DNA of 64,000 bases from JAGOBP01 sp964550855 (GCA_964550855.1 CAZKBQ010000020.1:1-64000), one strand, 5' to 3'. Counted from the stretch's first letter, positions 50,201 to 58,274 are shown. Numbers and translations are program-made. Notes: generated by a model from the letters alone, not told the origin.

Positions 50201-50855
50201 GAAAAAAGAACCCCATGCCGATCACAAAACCATATTCGCGCAGCCAGGCCGGCGGTGTCAGCGCGCGCGAGAACTTTAGTACCCGCGGCAGTTGATTGGA
50301 CGCGGCCAGCGGGCACACGTTGCGCCACAGCCCCGGCGCCAACAGGAACAGCGCCGGCAATACTGGAATCGTCAGGCGCCAGAACAGCACCAGGCCCATG
50401 TCCGGATCGAAGAACAGCAGGGCGATGCCGATCAATACGGCGATCACCGTACCCGCGCGCGCCCATGCCCAGAAGCGCGGCGACAAACGCGATTGCTCGC
50501 GCAGTTGCAGATAGTTGGGAAAGGCGGGCGGCCCCGATTGATCCCGGCTGCCCGATGGGATATTTCGGCCCGTGCGGACGCGTCGCAGCGGCAGCGATAA
50601 CGCCAGCAGCGTCAACACGCCGGTCAGCAGGCTGCTGAATGTTTTCCAGGTGCCGGCGTCACTCAACGCGTCGGGGTGAGCCGCGGCGTGAAGCGAAGCG
50701 CTGAACGCCGGCGCGGACCGCGACAGCGTTGATGCGTCCGCCTGCGGCGTTTCAGACAACTCGGCCGACAGCAACACTCCAAACGCACTCAGCGCCAGTA
50801 ACACCGCGCAAATCGTTAAGACTCGACTAAGGCTATGCAAAGCCCGATCGGACAT
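47286..50855 (-). CDS. Multidomain redox fusion: membrane [4Fe-4S] module, two [2Fe-2S] modules and NirB-like FAD/NAD(P)H oxidoreductase
   Basis: 1189 residues from ATG 50855 (AGGAG seven bases upstream). Residues 1-440: about ten membrane helices with NapH/CcoG-like cysteines (C181, C260, C264) and a [4Fe-4S] set C286-x2-C289-x2-C292-x3-C296. Residues 470-555 and 608-695: two near-identical modules, GCRMG(L/M)CGADPV and GGNCRLACMC, likely [2Fe-2S] (C503, C508, C542, C546/C548; C641, C646, C680, C684/C686). From about 717: FAD domain (VVIIGNGIAGVTAADYV), second nucleotide-binding motif VVAGGGLLGLEAAYAL, YAAGDVCEF, and a C-terminal CLSDLRAGCWECL. Electrons could flow from NAD(P)H via FAD and the Fe-S chain into the membrane, perhaps to quinone. 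I know no characterised protein with this order. Confidence 0.85.
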   Translation of the reverse strand: MSDRALHSLSRVLTICAVLLALSAFGVLLSAELSETPQADASTLSRSAPAFSASLHAAAHPDALSDAGTWKTFSSLLTGVLTLLALSLPLRRVRTGRNIPSGSRDQSGPPAFPNYLQLREQSRLSPRFWAWARAGTVIAVLIGIALLFFDPDMGLVLFWRLTIPVLPALFLLAPGLWRNVCPLAASNQLPRVLKFSRALTPPAWLREYGFVIGMGFFFLFASSRKWLFNGNGPATGALVIFALASALLGGYLFKGKSGWCTSICPLYPVQRLYNQTPFVTVANAHCTPCVGCTKNCYDFMPGPSYLSDLEDNDPHYASYRKFFAAAMPGFVVAYFTAISPVDVGSLLAMYLQFAGSIVISVGVFYLLHTFLRVSVNKITAVYGATAFSLFYWFGLPGWLKTVEQLSGVELPAWLNAVAFAGVVILALTWVARTYRNERVYRADRAAKAIAAESIPVLTAASPSAGAASPSITFLPGDTQIAVTAGATLLEVAESHKQPLTPGCRMGLCGADPVRVISGMEHLPPVSAEEKSTLDRLGLGGNCRLACMCKVSGPVVVSTNLTEPAATPIAPAVPTVTVPAMAAVSAPKPTAAAPVVVAAPSPAPAGQPAITFMPGNVRVPLAAGRTLLEIAEDCQQPIEAGCRMGMCGADPVVIVEGMENLPPVSAEEKSTLERLGLGGNCRLACMCRAKGPVTVSLQTKEAAVPPAAGQPIDYDPNLKSVVIIGNGIAGVTAADYVRRHHPDCEIHLIGRERHHLYNRMAITRLIYGRSAMTGLYLQSEAWYDERRITCWLNTHVTHINRGHRQVMLATGETLNYDRLILASGSSSFVPPIPGFGLDGTFVLREAEEAMEIRAYVQQHQCRTAVVAGGGLLGLEAAYALHKMGLTVWVLERGEWLLRRQLDAAAARLLKQQLEALGMTIVTGVETECLEGEGRVTGVTLKNGRRLACDVFLVAVGIQPNVELARAVGLEVNRGIVVDEKMRTSAPDIYAAGDVCEFDQQVPGLWPVAVEQAKVAALNVVGGDATYEAITPVTLLKVVGVDLTSIGRIAARPGRDIEIVIQDVQRQRYRKLVITDGRLSGAILLGHPLEAPIVTAAIKAGLEVSDCLSDLRAGCWECLQGLLSNPAVPDQAAAAEKLRARIAALERLDQAAARGYRRPRPSADTSHPAEPQFHTRVFDFRKQPAELETAH

Positions 50856-50869
50856 GACCATCTCCTTTT

Positions 50870-50902
50870 CAGATCGACGGCATGTCAGCTGTCGTCGATC
50901 TG
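50870..50902 (-). promoter_or_regulatory. Leader hairpin next to the ribosome-binding site of the redox fusion gene
   Basis: CAGATCGAC (50870-50878) and GTCGATCTG (50894-50902) form a perfect 9-bp stem with a 15-base loop, ending two bases before AAGGAG. It could gate translation. Confidence 0.45.
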
Positions 50903-51001
50903 CCCCTGACCTGGCTGTTGCCTGCGCTTCGCGCTTGCTTCGACGCCCCCCGGCACCGAGAATCCCTTTCCGCGACGAACCGGCAATAGCCAACAGGTCA
51001 T

Positions 51002-51030
51002 ATCCTATCTTTTTAATTATTGTGCAGCAA
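51002..51030 (-). promoter_or_regulatory. Candidate promoter of the redox fusion gene
   Basis: Minus strand: TTGCTG (51030-51025), 17 bases of A/T-rich spacer, TAGGAT (51007-51002). Weak match, correct spacing. The leader would be about 140 bases. Confidence 0.35.
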
Positions 51031-51164
51031 TAGGTAAAATCTACCAACCAGATTCAAACTTTCACCCGTGACTTTCGCAGGCGGAACTCGACTACGTTGG
51101 AATTTCACGCATGGCGAGTCTCAGTACGAATAGTGATTACCCGTTTGGGCAGGACGCGCCAATC

Positions 51165-51199
51165 AAAAAGCGCCGCCCCTCTGCTCTTCGGGGCAGCGC
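51165..51199 (-). terminator. Intrinsic terminator of the penicillin-binding protein gene
   Basis: Minus strand: GCGCTGCCCC, 10-base loop, GGGGCGGCGC (one T-G pair), then TTTTTG. Confidence 0.88.
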
Positions 51200-51230
51200 C
51201 AATCGCAATCGCGATTTGCAGATTATAAGG

Positions 51231-53717
51231 CTATTCGGTGACGGAGATCGTGACCGGCGCGCTTTCGATCAGCCGGCCCTGATCGTCCACAAGCTGCGCT
51301 GCGATGGTGTGTGCGCCGATCTGCAGCGTCCACCAGGCCCGCGCCGGACTGGCCGTGAATTCGCCGATCACGCGCTCGTCCACCAGAATCCTGAGCAATT
51401 TGAAGGATACGCCGTCGGCGACCAGCGCCTGCACCGGAATCTGCTGCGTCTCGATGGGGGTCTGCGGCGTGACGCGATAGATCGTGCCGCTGTCCGGCCG
51501 CGTAATGCGAATGGCTGATGGCTGATGACCGATGGCCGCTTGATCACCGACCATCGACCACTCAGCATCAGCCACTGTCAATTGTGGAATCCCATTGTCC
51601 CTCGCCCATTCGCGCGCCTCAGCAGGCAGCATCAAATACACCTTCGTCTCGATGCGGTCTTTGGGCGTCTCCGCCGTCGCCGGCAAGCCTGTCGCCACGT
51701 CGATCTTGATCGGCTGGTACAGATTATCGGGTTGAGTGGGCTGCGTGCCCGCGATGAACGTCTCGCGTTTCGTGTACGGACAATAGGGCGTCGGCAGCAG
51801 GCCCGAAGTCGCGCACACCTCCAGATCGATCAGGCCGTCGGGCCGCGCAAAAGAGCGCACGGGGCTGCCCTTCAAGGCCGCCTGCATAAAGTCGTGCCAG
51901 ATCGGTCCCGCGCCGGTGATGCCGCTGACGCGCTCCATGGGTTGATTGTCGGCGTTGCCCACCCACACGCCGGTTACGAGTTCGGGCGTATAGCCGATGG
52001 TCCAGTTGTCGCGCCAGTCGGTGGTGGTGCCGGTCTTGGCGGCGGCGGGGCGCGTGAGCCGCAGCACGCTGTACTCGCCAAAGGCGGGCGCGCGCGCCTG
52101 ATTGTCGCTGAGAATGTCGGTGATGAGATAGGCCACGCGGGCATCGAGGACGCGCTGGCCGGGCTGCGGCGTGGCCTTGTACAACACTTCGCCGGCGGTG
52201 GTGCTGACCTGCAGCACCGCCACCGGATCGATCTTGTTGCCGCCGTTGGCGAATACGCTGTAGGCGGCCACCATGTCCAGCAGCCGTACCTCGCCGCCGC
52301 CCAGCGTCAGGGCCAACCCATAGCGATCGGGCTGGCCGAAGGTGGTGATGCCCATACGCCGGGCCAGATCGATCATGCGCGGCAGACCCACGTGCTGCAG
52401 CACTTTCACCGCCGGGATGTTGTACGATGAGGCCAGCGCCACCCGCGCCGACACGGGGCCGTGAAATTGTTGATCGTAATTCTTGGGCACGTACGGATCG
52501 CCTTCTTTGGTGGGAAACGACGAGCGCACGTCCAGGATCATCGAAGCGGGCGAGAGCGGCGCGGGCGACGACGGATCGAAGGCAGCCGCATACGTGATCG
52601 GCTTGATGCTTGATCCGGGCTGGCGAAAGGCAATGGCCGCATTCACCGCGCCGTCGATCTTCTGGCTGAAATAATCGGGGCTGCCCACCATCACCAGGAT
52701 TTCGCCCGTCTGCGGATCCAGCGTCACGACGGCGGCGTTGTTCACGTTCTTGCCCGGCTGATCAGGCTTGTCCTTGCTCAACTCGGCCACCTGCCGCGCC
52801 GCGATGGCCTGCGCGGTGTTCTGCCAGTCCAGATCGAGCGTGGTGGTGACGACGAGTCCCTGCGTATAGATCGCTTCCAGCCCGAAGCGGTCTTCCAGCC
52901 ACTGGCGCACATAGGCCACAAAGTGCGGCGCCTGGATGGGGTAGGAGGCGGGCGCGAATTGCAGGTTTTCCGATCGGGCCAGCTGCGCCTGATCGGACGT
53001 GATGTAGCCCTGCTTCTCCATCAAATCGAGCACGACGGCCTGCCGTTCTTTGGCCGCGTCCAAATTCGTCAGCGGATCATAGCGCGCCGGCGACTGCGGC
53101 AGCCCGGCCAGCAGCGCGCATTCGGCCAGATCCAACCGGCCCGCGCTCTTGCCAAAATACGTCTGCGCCGCCGCTTCCAACCCGATGGCCAGATTGCCGT
53201 AATAGACTTCGTTCAGGTACAGCGTCAGAATCTCGTCTTTGCTGAAGGTCTGCGTGATGCGCCACGCCAGGATGCTTTCTCGGAGTTTGCGCGTCACCGT
53301 GCGCTGCGCGGCCTCTTCGGGCGACAACAGCAGATTCTTGGCCAGCTGCTGCGTAATGGTGCTGCCGCCCGATAGCACTTCGCCGCCCTGCAGGTTGATC
53401 CACACGGCGCGCAAAATGCCGGCCACATCCACGCCGGGGTGTGAATAGTAGTTGGCGTCTTCGGTGGCGATGGTGGCCTGCCGGCAATAGGTCGGGATGT
53501 CCTCAAGTTTGATCGGCGTGTGCTGGCCCTGATGCGGGTCGGATATGGTGTACAGCACGCGCCCGTAGCGATCGAGGATCTTGGTCGAAGGCGCAGACGC
53601 GCGTTGATACAGCTGGTCGGGCGACGGCAGATCGACAAACAGCCACACATAGATCGCCGCCGCTCCGACAGCCATCAATATCACCAGAATGAGTAGAACT
53701 TTTTGCCAACGGCGCAT
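51231..53717 (-). CDS. Class A penicillin-binding protein (PBP1A-like transglycosylase/transpeptidase)
   Basis: 828 residues from ATG 53717. A GTG at 53768 would add 17 residues and has no better ribosome-binding site. Membrane anchor about 8-30. GT51 glycosyltransferase about 60-230 with ATEDANYYSHPGVD (catalytic Glu), GGSTITQQLAKN and RKLRESILA. Transpeptidase about 320-620 with the Ser motif PGSSIKP, SYN, and KTGTT. A C-terminal Ig-like BiPBP_C domain (about 735-828). The linker between transpeptidase and Ig-like domain contains SMVGDQAAIGHQPSAI, encoded by iterated GGCTGATG DNA. It polymerises and cross-links peptidoglycan outside the membrane. Confidence 0.94.
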   Translation of the reverse strand: MRRWQKVLLILVILMAVGAAAIYVWLFVDLPSPDQLYQRASAPSTKILDRYGRVLYTISDPHQGQHTPIKLEDIPTYCRQATIATEDANYYSHPGVDVAGILRAVWINLQGGEVLSGGSTITQQLAKNLLLSPEEAAQRTVTRKLRESILAWRITQTFSKDEILTLYLNEVYYGNLAIGLEAAAQTYFGKSAGRLDLAECALLAGLPQSPARYDPLTNLDAAKERQAVVLDLMEKQGYITSDQAQLARSENLQFAPASYPIQAPHFVAYVRQWLEDRFGLEAIYTQGLVVTTTLDLDWQNTAQAIAARQVAELSKDKPDQPGKNVNNAAVVTLDPQTGEILVMVGSPDYFSQKIDGAVNAAIAFRQPGSSIKPITYAAAFDPSSPAPLSPASMILDVRSSFPTKEGDPYVPKNYDQQFHGPVSARVALASSYNIPAVKVLQHVGLPRMIDLARRMGITTFGQPDRYGLALTLGGGEVRLLDMVAAYSVFANGGNKIDPVAVLQVSTTAGEVLYKATPQPGQRVLDARVAYLITDILSDNQARAPAFGEYSVLRLTRPAAAKTGTTTDWRDNWTIGYTPELVTGVWVGNADNQPMERVSGITGAGPIWHDFMQAALKGSPVRSFARPDGLIDLEVCATSGLLPTPYCPYTKRETFIAGTQPTQPDNLYQPIKIDVATGLPATAETPKDRIETKVYLMLPAEAREWARDNGIPQLTVADAEWSMVGDQAAIGHQPSAIRITRPDSGTIYRVTPQTPIETQQIPVQALVADGVSFKLLRILVDERVIGEFTASPARAWWTLQIGAHTIAAQLVDDQGRLIESAPVTISVTE
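51501..51580. repeat. Iterated motif inside the penicillin-binding protein gene
   Basis: CGTAATGCG, AATGGCTGATGGCTGATGACC and CCATCGACC-type units run in tandem and are read in frame in the linker before the C-terminal domain. It shares AATGGCTGAT (51510-51519) with 16350-16359 and GTAATGCG with the intergenic family. Confidence 0.65.
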
Positions 53718-53859
53718 AGGGACAGGGCCTAGTGTCTGGTTCTCAAGGATTGTTTCATCACGCTTCACTACCAGACGCTATCGGCTCCCAATAAGTTTCC
53801 TCCATTTTATCGCCGCTTACCCTGCGGTCAACCACCGGGGAGTCGGCCGCCGGCTGCCG

Positions 53860-53888
53860 TTGCCCTGCGCCCTTCGCTGGTTTATAAT
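53860..53888 (+). promoter_or_regulatory. Promoter of the adenylate cyclase gene
   Basis: TTGCCC (53860-53865), 17 bases, TATAAT (53883-53888), about 26 bases before GTG 53915. Confidence 0.8.
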
Positions 53889-53914
53889 CAGGCCATTCCA
53901 CCTGTGAGCAAGCC

Positions 53915-56677
53915 GTGACTTCCGATTCGCCGGGCAACATTCCGCTGCGCCGCGCCGTGATGGCCGTGATCTTTGCCGTGACCGTCGGCGCATACCTCGT
54001 CGCGCCCGTGTTGGCGCTGAACTGGGCCCAGCAACCGTTCATGGGCGCCTTCGTCGAGCACACCGGCGTGGTCAGTCAGATCAACGGCTTGAACTGGCAC
54101 GCCCGTCAGAGCGGACTGCCCGGCGGCGCCAAGATCATCGCCATCGACAACCAGCCCGTCGCCGATGCCGCCGCCATCCGCGCTTATTTGAGCACGCGCC
54201 TCGTGGGCGAATCGATCTCGATCGATTACACTCTGGCCGACGGCGCGCGCGGCCGCCTGAATTACATCTCACTGCAAGCCTTTCCCGTTCAAGACCTGGT
54301 CGCCAACTTCTGGCTGCCCTATCTGCTGGGGCTGGGCTATCTGGCGCTGGGCGCATGGGCCTATCGCAATCGCGGCGCACTGCGCGCCACGCAGGCCTTT
54401 GGCGTCTTCTGCTGTTTCACCGCCCTGACGCTGGGTTTGTTCTTCGACATGAACACCACGCAGGTCTTCGTGCGCGTGTGGACGGCGGCGCTGCCGCTGG
54501 CCGGCGCCGCGCTGATCTCGCTGGCCCTGCTCTTCCCAGAAACTCTGCCGCGCCTTGAGCGGCGTCCGAGACTGCGCCTCATTCCGTACGCGCCCGCCAT
54601 CCTCGTCGCGCTGTACGCCAACTTCGTCCTGTATGATGCAGCCGACCCGCGCGCCTACTTTATCGGTTGGCGTCTCGACTACGCCTGCGTTGCTCTGGGC
54701 CTCGCCGTCATGGTTGCCACGGCCATCGTCCGCCAGCGGCACAGCCACACGGCCATTGCCCGGCAGCAGGCGCGCATCATCGTGCTGGGCAGCCTGGTCG
54801 CGTTTGGCCCCATCTTGTTGTGGGCGCTGCAGGCCGCTGCTTCGCTGAGCGTGCCCTTCATGCCCGCCGTCTTCTTTACGCCGCTCATCGCTTTTCCGGC
54901 CGCCATCGCCTACGCCATCGTGCGTTATCGCCTGCTCGACGTGGATCGTCTCGTCAGCCAGGGCCTGGGCTATGCCGTGCTGACCCTGGTTGTGGTGGGC
55001 GGCTACTTCGTGCTGATCCAGATCGCCGGGCTGGTGCTGCGCGCGCAGGTGAGCGCCGACGAGCCGGGACTGCTCATCCTGCTGGTGCTGTTGCTTGTCC
55101 TGGGCCTCAACCCGTTGCGCGATCGCATCCAGCGCGCCGTCGATCGCGTCTTCTATCGCGACCGCGTCGATTATCGCAAGGCGCTGGAGGACTTTTCGCA
55201 CGATCTCACCGGCACGCTCGATCTGGATACGATCCTGGCGGCGGTGCGTCGGCGCATCGATCGGATCCTCCATCCCGATCGGCAGTTCGTGCACCTGTAC
55301 GACGAAGAATCGCGCACCTACTTTGAAGTGGGCGACGACGAATTTGAGGCCCCGCCCGTCGGCGCAGAGTCGGCGCTGGCGCGCTATCTGGCGCGTGAGA
55401 ATCAGGTGACCTACTTATTGCCGCACGCCGCCTGGCCGACCGGGCTGGAGGCCGGGGCCGAGCTGATTGAGCGACTGGGCACGCCGGTCTTTGTGCCGCT
55501 GCGCAGCCGCGATCAGTTGACGGGCTGGTTGTCGCTGGGACCCAAGCGCTCGGGCCAGCTATACCGATCGGATGATCTATCGTTCCTGGCCGCCTTCGCC
55601 AATCAGACCGCTGTCGCCATCGAAAACGCCCGCCTGTTCGACAACGTGCGCCGCAACCTCATCGCCATCACCACCATGAAGAACCTGATGGACAATGTGC
55701 TGGCCTCCATCCCGTCGGGCGTCATCACCACCGACATCAACGAGCGCATCACGCTGTTCAACCGCGCCGCCGAGGAGATCCTGGGCGTGCCCGCGCACGA
55801 GATCATGGGCCGGCCGTTTACGCTGGTGGAACCGCTGAGCCGCCCGCTGCAAACGCTGATTCGCGCCGTGGCCGAACAGCAGACCATGCAGTCGCAAGAG
55901 GTGGCTTCGGTGCTGCCGCGGCGCGGGGCCGTGGCGCTGCAAATGCGGGCCACGCCGCTGCGCGACAACCGCGCCGAAACGCTGGGCGTGGCGATTGTGG
56001 TGGACGATCTGACCGAGCAGAAACGGCTGGAAGCAGTGCGCGAGATGTTCCGGCGTTACGTGTCGCCGGCCGTGGTGGACAACCTGCCCGACGATCCGGC
56101 CCAGCTCAAGCTGGGCGGCCAGCGCCGCGTCATCAGCGTGTTGTTCGCCGACATCCGCGGCTTCACCGCCTACAGCCAGCAGCTGGCCCCGGAAGAATTA
56201 GTGGATATCCTAAATCAATACATCAGCCTGGCGGCCGGCGAAATCCTGACCGAAGAAGGCACGCTGGACAAGTTCGTCGGCGACGCGATCATGGGCATCT
56301 TCAATGCGCCGCTGGAGCAGCCCGATCACGCGCTGCGGGCCGCGCGGGCCGCGCTGGGCATTCAGGCGGCGCTGGCGGCGTACCGGCAGCGGATGCCGGA
56401 GCAGCAGCAGCTGCAATACGGCATCGGCCTCAACCTCGGCGAGGCGGTGGTGGGCAATATCGGCATCGCCCAGCGACTGGACTACACCGCCATCGGCGAC
56501 TGTGTGAACTACGCCAAACGCCTGCAGGAAAACGCGCGCGGCGGGCAGATTCTGCTGAGCCGCAGCGCGTACGAAGCGATCAGTGATCACGTGGTGGCCA
56601 ACGCCCTGCCGCCGCTTGAAGTCAAGGGCCGGCGCGGATCCGAGCCGGTGTACGAGCTGCTGCGGCTGAAGGATTAG
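53915..56677 (+). CDS. Membrane receptor-type adenylate cyclase (PDZ-like, 7TM-like, GAF, PAS, class III cyclase)
   Basis: 920 residues, GTG start. A first helix (about 12-35), a PDZ-like segment (about 45-110; GLPGGAKIIAIDNQPVADAAA), about eight helices (130-400), a GAF domain (425-575; FANQTAVAIENARLFD), a PAS domain (about 590-700; IPSGVITTDINERITLFNRAAEEILG), and a C-terminal class III cyclase (about 715-915). The cyclase has both metal aspartates (FADIRGFT, FVGDAIM). The purine-selecting pair Lys (LDKFVGD) and Asp (IGDCVNYA) indicates ATP, hence cAMP. The PDZ-like and membrane part may sense an envelope signal. Confidence 0.88.
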   Translation: MTSDSPGNIPLRRAVMAVIFAVTVGAYLVAPVLALNWAQQPFMGAFVEHTGVVSQINGLNWHARQSGLPGGAKIIAIDNQPVADAAAIRAYLSTRLVGESISIDYTLADGARGRLNYISLQAFPVQDLVANFWLPYLLGLGYLALGAWAYRNRGALRATQAFGVFCCFTALTLGLFFDMNTTQVFVRVWTAALPLAGAALISLALLFPETLPRLERRPRLRLIPYAPAILVALYANFVLYDAADPRAYFIGWRLDYACVALGLAVMVATAIVRQRHSHTAIARQQARIIVLGSLVAFGPILLWALQAAASLSVPFMPAVFFTPLIAFPAAIAYAIVRYRLLDVDRLVSQGLGYAVLTLVVVGGYFVLIQIAGLVLRAQVSADEPGLLILLVLLLVLGLNPLRDRIQRAVDRVFYRDRVDYRKALEDFSHDLTGTLDLDTILAAVRRRIDRILHPDRQFVHLYDEESRTYFEVGDDEFEAPPVGAESALARYLARENQVTYLLPHAAWPTGLEAGAELIERLGTPVFVPLRSRDQLTGWLSLGPKRSGQLYRSDDLSFLAAFANQTAVAIENARLFDNVRRNLIAITTMKNLMDNVLASIPSGVITTDINERITLFNRAAEEILGVPAHEIMGRPFTLVEPLSRPLQTLIRAVAEQQTMQSQEVASVLPRRGAVALQMRATPLRDNRAETLGVAIVVDDLTEQKRLEAVREMFRRYVSPAVVDNLPDDPAQLKLGGQRRVISVLFADIRGFTAYSQQLAPEELVDILNQYISLAAGEILTEEGTLDKFVGDAIMGIFNAPLEQPDHALRAARAALGIQAALAAYRQRMPEQQQLQYGIGLNLGEAVVGNIGIAQRLDYTAIGDCVNYAKRLQENARGGQILLSRSAYEAISDHVVANALPPLEVKGRRGSEPVYELLRLKD

Positions 56678-56694
56678 GAGTACTGCTAACTGAA

Positions 56695-56725
56695 GACCTC
56701 GCCGGTCTTGCCGACCGGCGAGGTC
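56695..56725. terminator. Strong hairpin between the cyclase and DUF5666 genes
   Basis: GACCTCGCCGGTC, TTGCC, GACCGGCGAGGTC: a perfect 13-bp stem between two convergent genes. No T-tract follows on either strand, so termination would rely on the very stable stem. Confidence 0.6.
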
Positions 56726-56752
56726 CTGGTTGGCCCCGACCATCGCCCGGCG

Positions 56753-57643
56753 CTACAGCGTGGGCGGTTGCGGGCCGCGATTTTGCAGACCGCCCTGTGG
56801 CGTCCGGTTCGGCTGCGGCAGTGGCCGACGGTTGGCATTTGCCCCCTGCCCCACCAGGATCGCCCGCGGTTCCATCGATGCACCGTCACTGCTGCGCAGG
56901 CCGATCACCATCACCCGATCACCGCTGGTCAGATCGGACAGTGTTATCTGCTCCGGGCCGTTTTCACCGCGCCGCACGATGAGGGTATTACCCGTCGTGT
57001 TCACTGTCAGCGTTTCGCCAAAGCCCACGTTCAGGATGAACCCGGTGTCGCTCACAGATTCGACCGCGCCCAGCGCAATCGGGCCGGTCTGCAGGCGCGG
57101 CGTGCGAAAGTTCACCTGAACGGCGGTTAACGTATCGCCGGTCAACTCGCCCACGGCCTCAACCCCATCGCCCACTTTCACGTCGGCCAGGGTCGCATTG
57201 GGCTTGTCGGGCGATCGGAATTGCGTCTGCGCGTTGGTCGTCACGCTGGCAGCTGTGCCGTCGATCTTCACCAGCGCGATCGTCGTGCCGTTGATGGCCG
57301 TGACGCGCCCGCCAAGCCGATCGGGCAGCAACAGCACATCGCGGGCCAGCAGCTGGCCGTTCTGCCAGCGGCCGCGCGCCGTCACGTGATCGCCCGTGTT
57401 GATGTCGCTCAGCGTCAGCGCGCCGTTGATCCTTGAATGAAAGCGCGTCTGGGCATCAGTCAACACGGTCACAGCCGGTCGCTGGCCCTGTTGAATCGTA
57501 ATGACTGCGCCGTCGATGGCCGTCACTTCGCCGGTGACCAGCGCCGCGGCGCGCTCGGCCGTGGCCGGCGCGGCCCAGACCGTGCCAACACCGGCCACCA
57601 TCAGCATCAACGCCACCATCACTGCCAGCCATTTGGTTTTCAT
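56753..57643 (-). CDS. Secreted DUF5666 protein
   Basis: 296 residues from ATG 57643, with GGAGGG upstream. Cleavable signal peptide (about 1-25, ending VWAAPA). Three repeats of about 70 residues of the DUF5666 kind (ALVTGEVTAIDGAVITIQQG; GGRVTAINGTTIALVKIDG; GAVESVSDTGFILNVGFGE), and a basic Asn/Pro/Gln-rich tail. Each repeat is a small beta-barrel; the family's function is not known. A related smaller protein is at 45774. Confidence 0.82.
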   Translation of the reverse strand: MKTKWLAVMVALMLMVAGVGTVWAAPATAERAAALVTGEVTAIDGAVITIQQGQRPAVTVLTDAQTRFHSRINGALTLSDINTGDHVTARGRWQNGQLLARDVLLLPDRLGGRVTAINGTTIALVKIDGTAASVTTNAQTQFRSPDKPNATLADVKVGDGVEAVGELTGDTLTAVQVNFRTPRLQTGPIALGAVESVSDTGFILNVGFGETLTVNTTGNTLIVRRGENGPEQITLSDLTSGDRVMVIGLRSSDGASMEPRAILVGQGANANRRPLPQPNRTPQGGLQNRGPQPPTL

Positions 57644-57734
57644 CTCAACCCTCCAGATTGAATTTTTCTTCCTCACTCTGAAGGCATTATCGGCGCGGGG
57701 CGTTGCGCCGCCATGTGCGGTGTGTAAAATGGCT

Positions 57735-57776
57735 GTAAAACAAAGCGACTCCAGCCAGGTGACTGGCCGGAGTCGC
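57735..57776 (-). terminator. Intrinsic terminator of the OsmC gene
   Basis: Minus strand: GCGACTCC-GGCCAG and CTGGC-GGAGTCGC arms (57776-57745) with a single mismatch, then TTTGTTTTAC. Confidence 0.85.
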
Positions 57777-57798
57777 TCGGGGCAGCGGACGCGATCGG

Positions 57799-58197
57799 TT
57801 AGGCGGCGACTGTCTCCGCCACCGAGGTGTAAATGCTGAAGTGCGGCGGCCGCTCCAGATGCTTCTTGACGGCGCACTGCTCGGCCGATCGGATGACGGC
57901 AGCCTTATATTTCTCCGGGAAATCCGGCGGCAGCTGAATATCCAGATCGATCTGACTAATCAGGCCGGTAAACGGATCGGACTGCATGCGCTGCATGATC
58001 TTGATGCCGTCGGTGGGAATGCCGCGCTGACGACAAAAACCCAGCACGTAGATGCCAGCGCATGTGCCGATTGAGGCCAGGAACGTGGCAAAGGGTGTGG
58101 CCGCCGTCGCCGCGGGAGGCTGATCGGTGCGCACCGTCATCCCGCCGAAGTTCGCATCCACCCGGGCGCCGCCCGGGAAAGTAATTTCCATTTCCAT
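57799..58197 (-). CDS. OsmC/Ohr-family protein
   Basis: 132 residues, GGAG seven bases before the ATG. Conserved cysteines of the peroxidatic pair: IGTCAGIYVLGFCRQRGI and AEQCAVKKHL, though the first block carries two. EITFPGGARVDANFGGMTVRTD forms the N-terminal strands. The YhfA-like subgroup reduces organic hydroperoxides or protects against oxidative stress. Next to the DUF2892 membrane protein (58275). Confidence 0.9.
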   Translation of the reverse strand: MEMEITFPGGARVDANFGGMTVRTDQPPAATAATPFATFLASIGTCAGIYVLGFCRQRGIPTDGIKIMQRMQSDPFTGLISQIDLDIQLPPDFPEKYKAAVIRSAEQCAVKKHLERPPHFSIYTSVAETVAA

Positions 58198-58274
58198 CGT
58201 TTTGCTCCAGACGTGAGCCGAAGGGCAGCCCGGCCGCCCCTCGGCTGATTTTAAGAATTTTCAAACGTTGCGGA

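Larger units (their letters stand above)
50856..51230. other. Regulatory intergenic region, 375 bases, upstream of the redox fusion gene
   Basis: It holds the PBP terminator (51165-51199), an AT-rich stretch (about 51000-51060) with a candidate promoter, and a leader hairpin next to the start of the redox gene. No credible ORF was found. Confidence 0.7.
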
